This document shows, one piece after another, positions 45,825 to 58,534 of a stretch of 64,000 nucleotides of DNA. The DNA is from Ecdyonurus torrentis (Eukaryota > Arthropoda > Insecta > Ephemeroptera > Heptageniidae), in assembly GCA_949318235.1 (NCBI GenBank), contig OX439133.1, positions 31,536,850 to 31,600,849 on the forward strand. The letters run 5' to 3'. A model generated the notes under the pieces. That model was given only the letters and a program-made list of their open reading frames with translations. It made no database searches and was not told the origin of the DNA. The stretch's first letter is position 1, and every line of letters starts with the position of its first letter. The translations under genes and the position numbers were made by a program.

Positions 45825-48114
45825 TCAGTCATTAGATCTCTGGACGTTAAGAGAAGAAAGAAAATCATTAATGAAATTAACATGAGTACGTATGGGACTA
45901 AAATTTCAAAAAATCATAATTTAAAAAAATAGGCTGGTGACTTATTTATTATTATTATTTTTTTTATTTTTTTACATTTTATACAATTCTTTATCCTAAT
46001 TTTACAATTCAAAATATCAGGATTCTTGCTTTTGTATAAAATTTAGAAAAATTACCCAAGTATATCTAAATTTTTCGCTGTACATTTTCAGGTATTTTAC
46101 AATAACATTGATTTTGCAACATTTAGTATTTTATAAATTATTATTGTGTACAATTTAATATTATATTTAATTTTGTAGTACTTTTTAAATTTTTTATTAA
46201 TATATTTATTTTTTATATAAATAATCTTCTCATTCAAAAAATTGATTTAAAAAAATAATGCTGTGTTATAAATGTTAAATTGATAAATACTGTTTGAGCT
46301 GATAAATATCTTAATATAAGTAAAATTACTAGATGTAAATAACAGTGATGCTAAAGTTGAACGAAATAAGATAACGTTTAGTATTACATATTTACGCATG
46401 TTTGCATAGGAAAAGTTGACGCCTGTGACGTCATTTTGAGGTTTACAAACTGTTTTAAAAATACATAATTAACTTAAACATTTGAAATTCTCAACTTTTG
46501 ATTTAAGAAAATGTCCTCAGAATATGCAATAAACCGTGAAAAAAAAATATATAAAGGGATTTCCTCATTTTTCTATAATTTATAGCTGGATATACTTTAT
46601 TTATGCGCATGACGTCATAATTTATACGCTTTGGCGCCATACTGGAGTAATGAATCACATTAATCGGCAAATGAAAAACCTCTTTTTTGGCTATTTTCTT
46701 TTGGAAAATAGTTATTTTTTTATTTTTTATTTTTTTATTTTTTTTTCTCGCATACTTAAGATACTAATTCAACTTACTGACAGCATTAATGGACTCAAAA
46801 ATATTGTTAAGTATTTTTAAACTACCGAAAAGTTATTTTCCTATGCAGCCCATGTTGTGATCCCACATGACGTCGGCTTTAAGTTGTAGTTAGCTAATAT
46901 TATATTAAAAATCTTATATCAAACTGTTCTATTTCTTTTGTTCTTAAGATTTCACGTGGTTCTTATCAAGGCTTTAATGTCGTTCTATAATTTGGTGTAA
47001 TTTTTTTATTTATAATTTTTAAATTATTTCAACAAAATTTAAACAAAATCAATGTCAAATTTTTACGTATTTAACACAACTAATAATTTTTTTTTGTTTT
47101 ATAAATATTTAAAAAATATTATTACACAATAATATAAGTAATTAATTGCTTTTTCGAGCGTTGTTTTTATATATTATTATTTTATATTTAATTTTTATAT
47201 AATTAATTTTCAAGCTCTTATTTTTAAATCAAAATTTAATAATTTAGATTTTCATGCCAATCTCTGAAATTCGATTGAGTTTGAAAATATTTAATTATTA
47301 TGAAAGTTAATACTTAAAGGCGATTAAGCAAGTTAAAAAATAAAAAAAAAAAGACAATAGTATATAGGGTTGTGCCTAGATAGCTTTATCTAAAAAAAAA
47401 AAAAAAAAAACTTCCTTACTTCATGACAATATTTGAAAGTTTAATAACAACGGCTAACTATGGTCAAATTAATTTTTAAAACTCTAGACCAACAGATAAG
47501 AGATAATTAATGAAATTAAAATTGGCTCTTATGGGACTAAATTCAAAAGATCAAAATTTAAATTCTAGCATGGTGATCTCTAAATTTTGTTTTACATTTT
47601 TCAATATACCATATTAATGTATCGCTGTGCAAAAATTCAGATTTTTCTGTCTTTAGAAATTAGTACGAAAACCGAACTGTTCTGCCATCTACGCTCACCC
47701 TATCTCCTTAAAACATATCCTAACATAATTGAAAATCTACTGTCAGTAAGTTTTGTCCGAAATCATTGAATTCTAATTTATTTTACATTCATGAAATGTC
47801 AGGTGCGGCTTTATGATGTCACAGCTCGCTTGTTTTCGCACGCCAGTATTCCAGCGAGCTGTGACGTCATCAAACTGCATCTGCCATTTTGCGAATAGAA
47901 AATAAAATAGAAATCAACGTCTCAGGCCAAATAAACGTTGGTTTTTCCCAAGTATTACAGGTGTTACACAAGTTTTTTTTGTTTAAATTGTTCTATGCCT
48001 TTAATAGAGAAGTACACATAAAACTGCAAAGTTTAGTGAAATTAGTAGAATTAGCAACTACCTATTTCTATAAATGAACCATAATACTTTAATATAAATA
48101 AATTGTTTATGTTA

Positions 48115-48420
48115 ATTAGTTGTATATAGATGGCTTGTATCTCAAAATCTAAAAAGAAAACTTCAAACTTTACGATGTTATTTAAAAGTTAATAGTAACA
48201 GCTACCTATGATAAAATGTTTATAACTTTAGACCATAAAATAAGAAATAAAATAATTATTATTGATCTTCACATTGGCTCTTATGAGACTAAAACTTACA
48301 AAAATCGTAATTTAAATTGTAGACTGGTGACCTAACATTTTTACATTTTTGAAAATACCTAATCCTAATGTAACTCAGCAAAATATCAGTTTTTTCTTCT
48401 TTACAACTTTTTAATAAATT
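48115..48420 (+). repeat. Module K, copy
   Basis: TTGTATATAGATGGCTTG to AATGTAACTCAGCAAAATA. Includes the uninterrupted AACTTTAGACCATAA that serves as empty site for the hAT-like element. Confidence 0.7.
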
Positions 48421-48825
48421 ACCCAATAAAAATTATGCTTAAGATACCTTAAGCATGTTTATTCATTAAAAAGAACGTGTTGTTTTATGTGGTCTATGGC
48501 TTTAAACAAAATCATGACTTATTTTGTATGTTACAAATACTTTTTGATATGCAAGTTAAAGAGCTGAAGATCAGAAGGTGAAGGCTTTATATTAAAATAC
48601 TTAAATCTACAATGAAACAAAACGGATGTAGATAGCAGCAGCATATTAAATAACAGCTGAAGTTTTTCTTAAAAATACTGCCCTGCAAACTACTATCCCC
48701 TAACTTCTTAAAATCTATAACAAGATGAAAGAAAACAAATAAGTTAGTAATTCTATTTCATATTTTTAAAGAGGATGTCATTCTGAATCTATTGATATGC
48801 AAATTTTTGAATTAAATTCAATAAC

Positions 48826-48947
48826 GAGGTAGGGGAGAGTAGATGGCAGCAAGGTATTTTTAGATTAGGAAAATATCAGCTGATATGACCAACTTTTTCT
48901 TATGAAAATTTTACTGTGCTGCCATCTATGGTCCTCTACCTCCTTAA
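48826..48947. mobile_element. MITE family D
   Basis: GAGGTAGGGGAGAGTAGATG facing CATCTATGGTCCTCTACCTC. An eroded relative lies just upstream at 48,620-48,710. Confidence 0.78.
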
Positions 48948-50275
48948 TTTGTTATTAAAGTTTTGAAAATTGAACAATGACGTCACAGATGTTAACTTAT
49001 GCATAGGACAGATTGACGCTCCTGACGTCATTTCGCGAATCATATGATGATTAAAAATACTTAATGAACTTAAAAATTAGAAATTCTCAACTATTAAATC
49101 AGAAATATTATGTATCTTAGAATAAAAGCAATATAATTAACCATGCAAAATATTGGGTCTTCCTCTTTTTTCTATACTTTATATAGGGTGTATCCGCATG
49201 ACGTCATATTTAATGCGTTTGGGTGTCATTCTGGAGTAATGAATAACATTACTTGGCAGAGGAGAAAATGTCAATTTTGGGGGAGGGGGGAATGGGGGGG
49301 GGGATCATTTAAGTTTTGGTTTCTTCATTATTATTTTCTCACATACTTAAGATAAAATTCAGTCTATCAACAACATCAATTCTCTAAAAAATATTGCCAA
49401 GTATTTTTAAATTTGCAAAATAAGTCATTTTCCTATGCAGCTGATGTTGGTAAGTGATCCAACATGGCGTCGACTTTAACATGAATGCATAGGCCCTTAT
49501 CCTTAAAGTTGCAGTTAATTTATATTATAATGTAAAAATCTTAAATGAATGTGATCTATTGCTAAGAAAAGCAATAATAATTTGGTTGCTCGTTTTAAGG
49601 GTTGTATTTAGATAGCTTGTATCTCATAATTTTAAAAGAAAACTTTGAAACTTTATTATGACATTTGAAAGTTCACAGTATAACAGCTACTTATGATAAC
49701 ATTTTCAGAACTCGTGACCATCAGATAATAGAGAAAATAGATATTGACATTAACATGGGCCTAAATGGGACTACAACTTCAATAAATCATAATTTAAAGT
49801 CTAGCATGGTGACCCTGGCATTTATTTTTTTTTTTTTAAAGATACCATATCCTAATGTATCACTGTACAAAATTTAAGATGATTCTACTTATATAATATA
49901 TAAACATTTTAGTCAGATCCCGCACTGCATGATATCCGTTCTTATAAGTATTACACTAAAATTCAAAGAAAATTTAAAAATTAAATTTTCACGTACTTGA
50001 TATAAACTTTTTTTTTTTTTTTTTTATATTGTGAAGTAAAATTTAATATTACCAATAAAAGTATTTAATTTTGTTATAGTGTTATAATTTCTTTAACATT
50101 TTTATTATTTTAAATTTGAATTTTGTATATTTAATTTACAACCGACGTCCATTAATTATAATTAGATATTCGAAATAATGATGGTCTCAATAATTTTGAT
50201 TACGATTGGAAATATTTATGACTCGTGAATAAAAATATTAAAAGCATTGAGCACGTTGAAAAAAAAAAAAAAAAA

Positions 50276-50800
50276 GTGAGTGAGTGAGTGAGTGAGTGAG
50301 TGAGTGAGTGAGTGAGTGAGTGAGTGAGTGAGTGAGTGAGTGAGTGAGTGAGTGAGTGAGTGAGTGAGTGAGTGAGTGAGTGAGTGAGTGAGTGAGTGAG
50401 TGAGTGAGTGAGTGAGTGAGTGAGTGAGTGAGTGAGTGAGTGAGTGAGTGAGTGAGTGAGTGAGTGAGTGAGTGAGTGAGTGAGTGAGTGAGTGAGTGAG
50501 TGAGTGAGTGAGTGAGTGAGTGAGTGAGTGAGTGAGTGAGTGAGTGAGTGAGTGAGTGAGTGAGTGAGTGAGTGAGTGAGTGAGTGAGTGAGTGAGTGAG
50601 TGAGTGAGTGAGTGAGTGAGTGAGTGAGTGAGTGAGTGAGTGAGTGAGTGAGTGAGTGAGTGAGTGAGTGAGTGAGTGAGTGAGTGAGTGAGTGAGTGAG
50701 TGAGTGAGTGAGTGAGTGAGTGAGTGAGTGAGTGAGTGAGTGAGTGAGTGAGTGAGTGAGTGAGTGAGTGAGTGAGTGAGTGAGTGAGTGAGTGAGTGAG
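50276..50800. repeat. (GTGA)n microsatellite, 525 bp
   Basis: About 131 uninterrupted tetranucleotides preceded by an A run. The tetramer puts TGA in every plus-strand frame, so it cannot be translated. It may be even longer in the organism, since assemblies often collapse such tracts. Confidence 0.99.
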
Positions 50801-51208
50801 ACAGAATGCTTAAAGAGGAAGTTCAGGCCCTACAACATAGCGTCCTTAATGTTAGATATTGTGTAAGACTCACATATGATGACCCAAAGCCATTCTATAG
50901 GGTCTATGCATTCATGTTAAAGTCGACGCCATGTTGGATAACTCAATAACATGGGTGACATAGGAAAAAAAATCATTTTGCCAGTTTTAAAACACTATGC
51001 AATATTTTTGAGAGCATTATGTTGTAAATATGTTGAATTAGTATCTAAAGTATGTGAGAAAAATAACAATAACAAAAAAAATAAACGATTTCCGAAAGAA
51101 AATTGGCTTAAATGAAGTTTGTCCTATGCTGAGCAATGTTATGCACTACTCCAGTATGGCCTCAAAGCGCAATAAATATGTCGTCATCCGCATACACCCT
51201 ATATCTCC

Positions 51209-51330
51209 ACAAACTCGTGATCATCCTGCGAGATATGAAACCTCGCGCCTTATCTTTTACGTCATTGTTACGGCTTTACTATAGAAATATAGTAGCTGGT
51301 TGTCTATCTCGCAGGATGAGCGCAAGTTTG
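51209..51330. mobile_element. MITE family J, about 120 bp
   Basis: TCATCCTGCGAGATA (51,221-51,235) faces TATCTCGCAGGATGA (51,305-51,319). The arms extend outward imperfectly to AAACT / AGTTT. Termini approximate. Confidence 0.65.
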
Positions 51331-51959
51331 CGAATCTACGGAAGGCCTTTGGGTAATCATATGTGAGTCAATGAACAGTTCATCTCATTATCTAACATTG
51401 AATAAGCCATGTTGTAACCCCTGAACTTTCTGTTTGAGAAGGTAGGGCAGCGTATGAGCGTAAATAACAGCACGGAATCAGCTGTTATCCAATATGACCG
51501 ACTTTTTGTTATGAAAATTTCCCTGTGCTGCCAACTACGCTCCCCTATCGACATAAAACATATCCTTACATACCTGAAAATCTGTCAGTAAGTTTTGGCC
51601 GAAATAATTGTCTTCTAATTTATTTTACATTTATGAAATGGTAGGTGCGGCTTTATGATGTCACAGCTTGATGTTTTCGCGCGCCAGTATTCCAGCGAGT
51701 TGTGACGTCATAAAACCGCATCTGCTATTTCGTGAATAGAAAATAGATTAGAAATCAATGACTCAGGCCAAATCAACATTGATTTTCAGGTATCTTACAC
51801 AATTATTACAGTTGTTACACAAGTTTTTTGTTTAACTTGTTCTATGCCTTTAATAGAAAAGTATACATGAAACTGCAAATTTTAAAAAAATTAGTAGAAT
51901 TAGCAACTTTTTTCTATATTTCAACAATAATACTTTATTATATGGATAAACTACATGTT

Positions 51960-52500
51960 AAAAAGGTTTTATTTGCATAGCGTATGTATCTCAAAATCTA
52001 AATAAAAAACTTCCATATCTTTATGATGCCATTTGAAAGTTTATAGTAACAGCTACCTATAATGATAAAATTTTGCAGATCCCGTGACCATCAGAAAAGT
52101 GAAAAACTAATTATAATTTAACAGTAGCTCTTAGGGGACTAAAACTTCAAAAAATTCGTAATATAAAATGTAGGCTGGTGACTTTTTTTTTTTTTTTTTT
52201 TTTTTTTACATTTTACATAATTGTTTATCCTAATGTTACACTGGAAAATAACACAGTTGTTTCTTGTGTTTCAATTTTTTAATAAAGTCCCCAAGTATTT
52301 AATTTCTTGCCATTAAATTTTAAATATTTAAAGCAAATTTTATTTATTTGTTTTTATTTACAAAACATTTAAATTTTAATTGTGAAAAATAAATTAATAT
52401 TTTTAATTTTTGGTAATATTTTTATTTTCATTATTTTATATTTAATTTTTATATAAATTATCTTTTCATCACATATGTTTAGCTTTTAAAAACTAATCCC
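51960..52500 (+). repeat. Module K, long form
   Basis: TTTATTTGCATAGCGTATG, AACAGCTACCTATAATG and TGTAGGCTGGTGAC, then a T run and the K-long tail. Confidence 0.65.
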
Positions 52501-52639
52501 TAACCACAAAATATAATTTCCAATAGTGAATAAATGTTTGAGATACATTTTAACTCACCAGTAGTAAAATGAACAGATGTAAATAATAATAAAGCAAAAG
52601 TTGAATGAAATTAGATAATAGTTAATAATACGGATCTAC

Positions 52640-54104
52640 AAATGTTTGCATAGGACAAGTTCACGCCCGTGACGTCATTTCGCAAATTATAAATTGTATT
52701 AAAAATACCTAATGAACTTAAACATGAGAAATTTTCAACTTTTGATGAAAGAAAATGTCCTCACTTAAGTTAGAGTAAGCAGTAAAATTAAAGAAAAAAA
52801 AATATGGGGTCTTCCTCTTTTTCCAATAATTTATATATGCGCATGACGTCATATTTATTACGTTTGGGCGCCATACTGGAGTAATGAATAACATTACTTA
52901 AAATAGGAAAACCCTCTTTTTTGGCTATATTATTGGGAAATTGGTTAATTACTTGTAATTATTTTTCTCACATGCTTGAGATAATAATTCTAAATCTATA
53001 TTAACAACATCAATGATTTCAAAAATTGTAAATTGTATTTTAAAACTGGCAAATATTATTGAGTAATCCAAGATGGCGTCGAGTTTTACATGCATGCATA
53101 CACCCTTATCCTTTAAGTTGCAGTTAGTTAATATTATGGTAAAAATCGTTAATAAAACTGTTCTATTGCTTTTGTTCTTAACATTTCTCGTTCATTGCTT
53201 TCAGGCTTTTAAGTCGTACTCTAAAGTATTGTAATGTTTTTAATGTATTTTTTTAAAATTATTTCAACAAATTTCAAACAAAAGTTAAAAGTTAATTTTT
53301 TACGTATTTAGTAGAGCTGAAAAAAAAGTTAAATTTATTTTTAGCCCGGGCTGAAATTTTTTAGCCTGGTTTGACTTGAAACCCGGGTATAGCTTGAAAT
53401 CGAGCTTAAACTCGAAAAACGAGCCTAAGCTCAGAAAGCTTCATGTTTGAGCATGATAGAATATTAAAATCACCATTTTAAACAAAAATTGCAAACTTTT
53501 TTCTATGCTTTCTTCAAAAATTAATCATTAGCTCGATTTATTTTTAAGATATCTTAACTACACATTCACTTGCTCAACTCAACATAGGAACCGGTTTAAA
53601 TTACAGCTTTAGTATTTAGTAAAAATAAATGTATATATTTTTTAATATTTAGTTAAATATTATTTCACATTAATTTTAATATTAAATTGAATTTTATAAT
53701 TTTAATTATTTTAAATATTATTTTAAATTTAATTATTATATAATGAATGTTCAATCACAATATTTGAAATTTAAAAATTAATTTTAAAGAAAGTGCTTGT
53801 TCTCTCCTTTTTTTTGATAATGATTGAAAATATTTAATATGAAAATAAAACAACTAAGAAAAGAAAAAAAAAGACCAAAGTAAAAAGGTTGTATTCAGTT
53901 GGCATACATCTCAAACTCTAATAAAGAGAAAACTTCCAAACTTTATGATGACATTTAAAAGTTAATAGCAACAGCTATTTATGATAAGATTGTTAGAACC
54001 CGTGACCATCAGATAAGAGAGGAAATAGTAAATGAAATTGACATTGTCTCTTATGGGACTGAAATTTCAACAAATATTATTTAAAATCTAGTTTGTTGAT
54101 CCCT

Positions 54105-54135
<31 letters not shown>

Positions 54136-54720
54136 CATTTGTAAGATCTCATATTCTAACGTGTCACTTTGGGGTGCAAATATTCAGATTTTTCTTTCTT
54201 TACAAATTTTTAGTCAAATCACTTAGCACCTATATTCTCACCAGACTGGCTTTTTTGTTCAAAAACTTAACTGTGCTGCCATTTTCGCTCCCCTACCGTC
54301 TTAAAACATATCCTAACATAAAAATCAACCGTCAGTAAGTTTTGTCCGATATCATTGAATTATAATTTATTTTACATTCATGAAATGGCAGGTGCGGCTT
54401 TATGATGTCACATCTCGCTTGTTTTCACGCACCAGTATTCCAGTGAGCTGTGACGTCATAAAACCGCATCTGCCATTTCGTGCATAGAAAATAGATTAGA
54501 AATCAATGACTCAGGCCAAATCAACATTGATTTTCAGGTATCTTACACAAGTGTTACAGTTGTTACATAAGTTTTTTGTTTAACGTGTTCTATGCCTTTA
54601 ATAAAGAAGTGTACGTGAGCCTCTGCTAAATTGAATGAAATTAGTAGAATTAGCAACAACTTATTTCTATATTTCAACCTTAATACTTTACTAAGAATGA
54701 AATATTTATGTTAAGGAATG
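52640..54720 (+). repeat. Composite cassette copy 6 (M-C-P-K'-D-B-Q)
   Basis: M 52,640 (TTGCATAGGACAAGTTCACG), MITE C 52,838-53,105, P 53,105, K' 53,890, right part of D 54,240-54,305, MITE B 54,310-54,605, Q 54,605. About 290 bp inside P (53,330-53,620; GAGCTTAAACTCGAAAAACG, CGGTTTAAATTACAGCTTTA) resembles 5,390-5,530 and may be another insertion. Confidence 0.72.
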
Positions 54721-55230
54721 GTTAAGGAGTTGTATTTGTATGGCTTGTTCCTCAAAACCTCAGTGGAAAACTTTGCATTTTTATGATGTCATCTTAAAGT
54801 TACTACTAACAGCTGTAATATACCTATGATAATATTTACAGAACCTGTGACCAACAGAAAAAATATAAAATAATTATTATTGGAATTAACATTGGCTCTA
54901 ATGGGTATTAAAACTCTAAAAAATCGTCATTTTAATTGTAGGCTGGTGACCTTTATTATTATTATTTTTTACATATAAAACTACCCATATGCATATCCTA
55001 ATGTTAAACTGCAAAATATCTTGGTTGTTGCTACTGTTTTTACTTTTAAATAAATAACCTAATTAAGTGTTTAATTTTTCACCGTAAATTATTTAATACT
55101 TTATATAAATATTTTGATTTATTTAAAAATTATATTATAATAAATATTGGGAAAAGTGTAATATTATATTCAATTTTACTACTTGTTTATTTTATGTTAT
55201 ATTTAATTTTTATATATTGAATATTTTCGT
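54720..55230 (+). repeat. Module K, long form
   Basis: GAGTTGTATTTGTATGGC to TTTATATATTGAATATTTTC, diverged. Confidence 0.6.
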
Positions 55231-55392
55231 TGAAGTGAGTAAATATAAAACTATACAACATATACATCAATTTAACTGAGGTTACACATTGATAATTAAA
55301 TAATGTTTGACATGGAAATTAACTTGCAAACAATTAAAATAATAGAAAGTAATAATAACACTAACACTGCATAACTTCTTTGATTTGAAACT

Positions 55393-56385
55393 AAAGGCAT
55401 AGAACAAGTTGAACAAAATACATGTTTAGTATCCTAACATAACTTTATCAACGTTGATTAGACCTGGAGATTTTAAATTCCAATATATTGTCAAATACCG
55501 GGGCTGGTTGGCGTCGCGGTATGTGTGGTATTATAGATTTCGTCAATATTTGTATACATGTAATTGTGTAAAACCTACTTTCGGTATTTATAAAATTACA
55601 TATATTGAGTCTAATAAGTTTGTGCAATGCTGAGCGTGCATATCGAAATGCAACGTTCGCATTTATTAGACTAAGCGTAAACAATTGGTATTATTACAAT
55701 TGTTTTGCGCGCTCATACGTCACACGGAAATAAGTAAATATGTGACGTATGAGATCGGGTTAGCTTAGGTATAAGTACGGTGGCTAGGTGGTCGGGTGAC
55801 CCTATTATTTAAGTCATCCGCGCTTGTAAGCCGGGCCACGGCACGTATACCAGGTACCCGTTGTTGGAGGACACCGTCGCACACATCCCGCGGCCAACCA
55901 CCCACTGTATCATGACGTAGGTATATTTTAGATTTATTCTAAACGTCCCATTCAGGTTCAAGCAATATCAATTAACGTAAAGTTCATAGCAGACTTTGAT
56001 TTAACAATAATGTTAATAAATACACAATAATAAAAGTTGTCCAAAATAGTTCAGACTAATAAAATACTCATGTTTTACCTTTACAAGTGTGTTTCATTTA
56101 TCTAACTGACAAACCTGGTACAAACCAAGCCCAGTTACCCCCTGGGCTTGACAATATTTTACATTCACAAAATGTCAGCTGGAAGATTATGACGTCACAG
56201 CTTGTTAGTTACTTCGCTCGTGGACAAGGAGAGCTGTGACGTCATGAACCTGCATCTAACATTTGGTAAATGGAAAATAAATAAGAAATCAACGACTTCG
56301 CTCAAATTAACGTTGATATTAAGGTATATTAGGATATTATATTAGACATGTTTTTTGTTCAGTGTGTTCTATTCCTTTAATCATC
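55393..56385. mobile_element. MITE family B split by a solo LTR
   Basis: Left part AAAGGCATAGAACAAG to AACTTTATCAACGTTGATT (55,393-55,488). Right part from CATTCACAAAATGTCAGC through GAGCTGTGACGTCATGAACC to GTGTTCTATTCCTTTAATC. The two parts form one palindrome when the 665-bp insert is ignored. Confidence 0.78.
55489..56153 (+). repeat. Solo LTR, 665 bp
   Basis: TGTCAAATACCGGGGCTGG to CCCCCTGGGCTTGACA, with inverted ends TGTCAA/TTGACA and ATAT on both sides (55,485-55,488 and 56,154-56,157). Read on the plus strand it has TATAAG at about 55,770 and overlapping AATAAA/AATAATAAA near 56,014-56,030, consistent with U3-R-U5. It is GC-richer than its surroundings and not similar to the LTR at 21,028. 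No internal domain is present. It would be the scar of LTR-LTR recombination of another retrotransposon, superfamily unknown. Confidence 0.8.
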
Positions 56386-56399
56386 ACTTAGAATTACTA

Positions 56400-56720
56400 A
56401 ATTGTAATTACTTTTTAAATATCAAACAAAACATGATTGAATAATTTATGCTGTAAATGTTATTAAGTATTAAGTATTACATAAAAATATCACTTTTCGT
56501 TCCCAAACCTTTCTATTCCATTAATATTGCGAAAAGTTAAATTCAGAGTTTTTTTAATGATAAAACATTAGTTTGTTCTGCAAAGTATAGTAAGACTCTT
56601 TGACAATGTAGCTGCTCAAAAAAAAATAATAATAATAATAATAATGATAATAATTGATAACGCTTTAACGACTTCAAATTGTCAAATTCATACGCATTTC
56701 TTGGTTTTTATCTTGCGAAA
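56400..56720 (+). repeat. Module R, copy 5
   Basis: AAACATGATTGAATAA, AAACATTAGTTTGTTCTGC and GATAACGCTTTAACGACTTC. Confidence 0.65.
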
Positions 56721-56743
56721 AGTGTTATTTCAAGTAGCAAGAC

Positions 56744-56759
<16 letters not shown>

Positions 56760-56774
<15 letters not shown>

Positions 56775-56908
56775 CTCACACTCGCGCCAAACTAGCGCGA
56801 GAACAAGTTTAGCTGTGACGTAGGTTCTAGGTCGCTGTAACGGCTTTCTCTCTCAGCGCGTTACTTTTTAAAAGTTTGAGATTACGTTTTCGGGATGTTT
56901 AATAACAC
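56760..56908. repeat. MITE family I, right half
   Basis: CTCGCGCCAAACTAGCGCGA, GTTCTAGGTCGCTGTAACGG and CTCTCAGCGCGTTAC match 15,875-15,997. The left half is replaced by an A run. Confidence 0.7.
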
Positions 56909-56909
56909 A

Positions 56910-57785
56910 ATGGTTATTATTAATAAAACCTTTGTTGACTACTTTTTTATTCAGAACAAAATATATTACATACACCAACACTATATATAACACTATATTA
57001 ATACTACACCCCCAAAATTTAGCAACAAATTTTTAAACTATAATTTGTTTGTTTTCTAAATTTTCTAACACAATTTTATTATTAAGGATTGTGTATAGAT
57101 GGCTTGCATCGCAAAATCTAAAAAGAAAACTTCCAAATTTTATGATGCCATTTGAAAGTTAATAGTAACAGCTATAACTATGATAAAATTTTCAGAACCC
57201 GTGACCATCAGATAAGAGAGAAAATAATTAATGAAATTAACATGGGCTCTTAAGGGACTAAAACTTCAAAAAATCATAATTAAAAATGTAGCATGGTGAC
57301 CCTCCAAAATTTTTGCATTTTTGAAGATACCTAATCCTGATGTATCACTGTAAAAAATTTCAGATTTTTCTGTCTTTACAACTTTGTAGTCAAGTCCCGC
57401 AGTAGCTGATTTTCCGCCTTAAAATATGATTGTGTAAAATTTTTGACAGTAATGTGTTTTGCTTTCATATATTTATTTTATATTTGTTTATTATAAATTA
57501 TATTTTCAAATGTGTATTAAAAATTGTATAAAAATGCTAATCTTGACTTGACTAATTTTTTAGCTGTGCCAGAAAAAAATATAATATGTTAATGCTATAA
57601 TTTAGAGTATCTACTGCAAACCTTAAAAATAATAAATTAATTATTTTGAATGTGCAAAGATATAATGTCCCTAGGCGCAGTTCTATTGGGAACGATAACT
57701 TCCTAAAATTAAACCAAAACAGTTCTGTATTGAAAAAAGAAACAAAAGTATTGCATGTAATTCGTCCTATCTCATTAATAATGCA
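56910..57785 (+). repeat. Module T, copy 3, containing MITE K (57,087-57,425)
   Basis: T sequence resumes after a full K' unit (ATTGTGTATAGATGGC to GTAGCTGATTTTCCGCCTTA). K is bounded by TTAAGG and CCTTAA, as at 44,364. Confidence 0.65.
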
Positions 57786-57786
57786 T

Positions 57787-58165
57787 ATAGGGTGTATGCA
57801 TTCTTATTATAGTCCACGCCATGTTGGCTCATTAAATAATATAGGCTGCATAGAAATATGACTCATTTTGTCAGTTTATAAATACTAAGCACTATTTTTG
57901 AAAGTATTGATGCTGTTATAAGTTTGAATTAGTATCTCAAGTATTTGAGAATAATAATAATTACAAAAAATATAACTGATTTCTTAAAGGAAGTAGTAAA
58001 AAACGAAGTTTGTCCTATGCTCAGCAATGTTATTCATTACTCCAGCATGGCCTCCAAGTGCATTAAATATGACGTCATCCGCATACACCCTATATGGTGT
58101 GTGCGGATGATGTTATTTAGTACTCACTTATGGCGTTGACTTTAACATTAATGCAACCACCCTAT
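57787..58165. mobile_element. MITE C head-to-head dimer, second unit internally deleted
   Basis: The reversed copy spans 57,787-58,095. GGTGTGTGCGGATGATG then jumps to AGTACTCACTTATGGCG and ends CACCCTATAG. It is paralogous to the complete dimer at 16,483-17,100 and has the same flanks on both sides, so the dimer was duplicated as a block. Confidence 0.75.
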
Positions 58166-58221
58166 AGCAACCATGATATTTTGTTTCCGAATTAATTATA
58201 TATTTGTGGTTTGTTATTAGA

Positions 58222-58534
58222 GCTCGTTCTGCAAAGTCAGACTTCCGGCGCAACTTTTGTGTCGATATGTTCCTTTGTTATAACAGCTGATTATGACTTC
58301 GCTACCTGTTTACTACGTTTATACATATGGTCGATCATTGTTATTTCTTCGTTTAGAACTTTGAACTTGATAAGAATGAAAGAAACTCCACACAAAAAAG
58401 TTCCATGCTCTTCGTGTGACTCAATTTTTGTCAATTTCGTTAGCTCAAAAAACAAGATCAACCAATGAATGTGTCGTATTTTGTTGGTCAGCCAATCACT
58501 GTTGTTGAGATTCACTTTACTTTACAGAACAAGC
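58222..58534. mobile_element. MITE family G, 313 bp
   Basis: Inverted ends GCTCGTTCTGCAAAGT / ACTTTACAGAACAAGC, flanked by TTAGA on both sides (58,217-58,221 and 58,535-58,539). It splits module K. The 85- and 74-codon frames inside are not supported as genes. Confidence 0.82.

Larger units (their letters stand above)
44280..48110 (+). repeat. Composite cassette copy 4 (M-C-P-K-M-C-P-K'-B-Q), partly doubled
   Basis: M 44,290 (split by MITE K), MITE C 44,825-45,125, P 45,130, K 45,590 (split by MITE E), M 46,390, MITE C 46,600-46,880, P 46,880, K' 47,360, right half of D at 47,675-47,705, MITE B 47,715-47,990, Q 47,990. The M-C-P-K block occurs twice in tandem. Confidence 0.75.
48970..51890 (+). 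repeat. Composite cassette copy 5 (M-C-P-K'-[GTGA]n-C-D-B-Q)
   Basis: M 48,975, MITE C 49,183-49,500, short P, K' 49,600-49,925, the GTGA tract, a reversed MITE C 50,896-51,204, MITE J, MITE D 51,439-51,550, MITE B 51,558-51,855, Q to 51,950. Confidence 0.72.

Noticed and set aside
50276..50800. Regular short repeats as a CRISPR-like array
   Set aside because: A pure tetranucleotide without spacers, in eukaryotic DNA.
58211..58515. 85- and 74-codon frames
   Set aside because: Both lie largely or wholly inside MITE G and show no domain.
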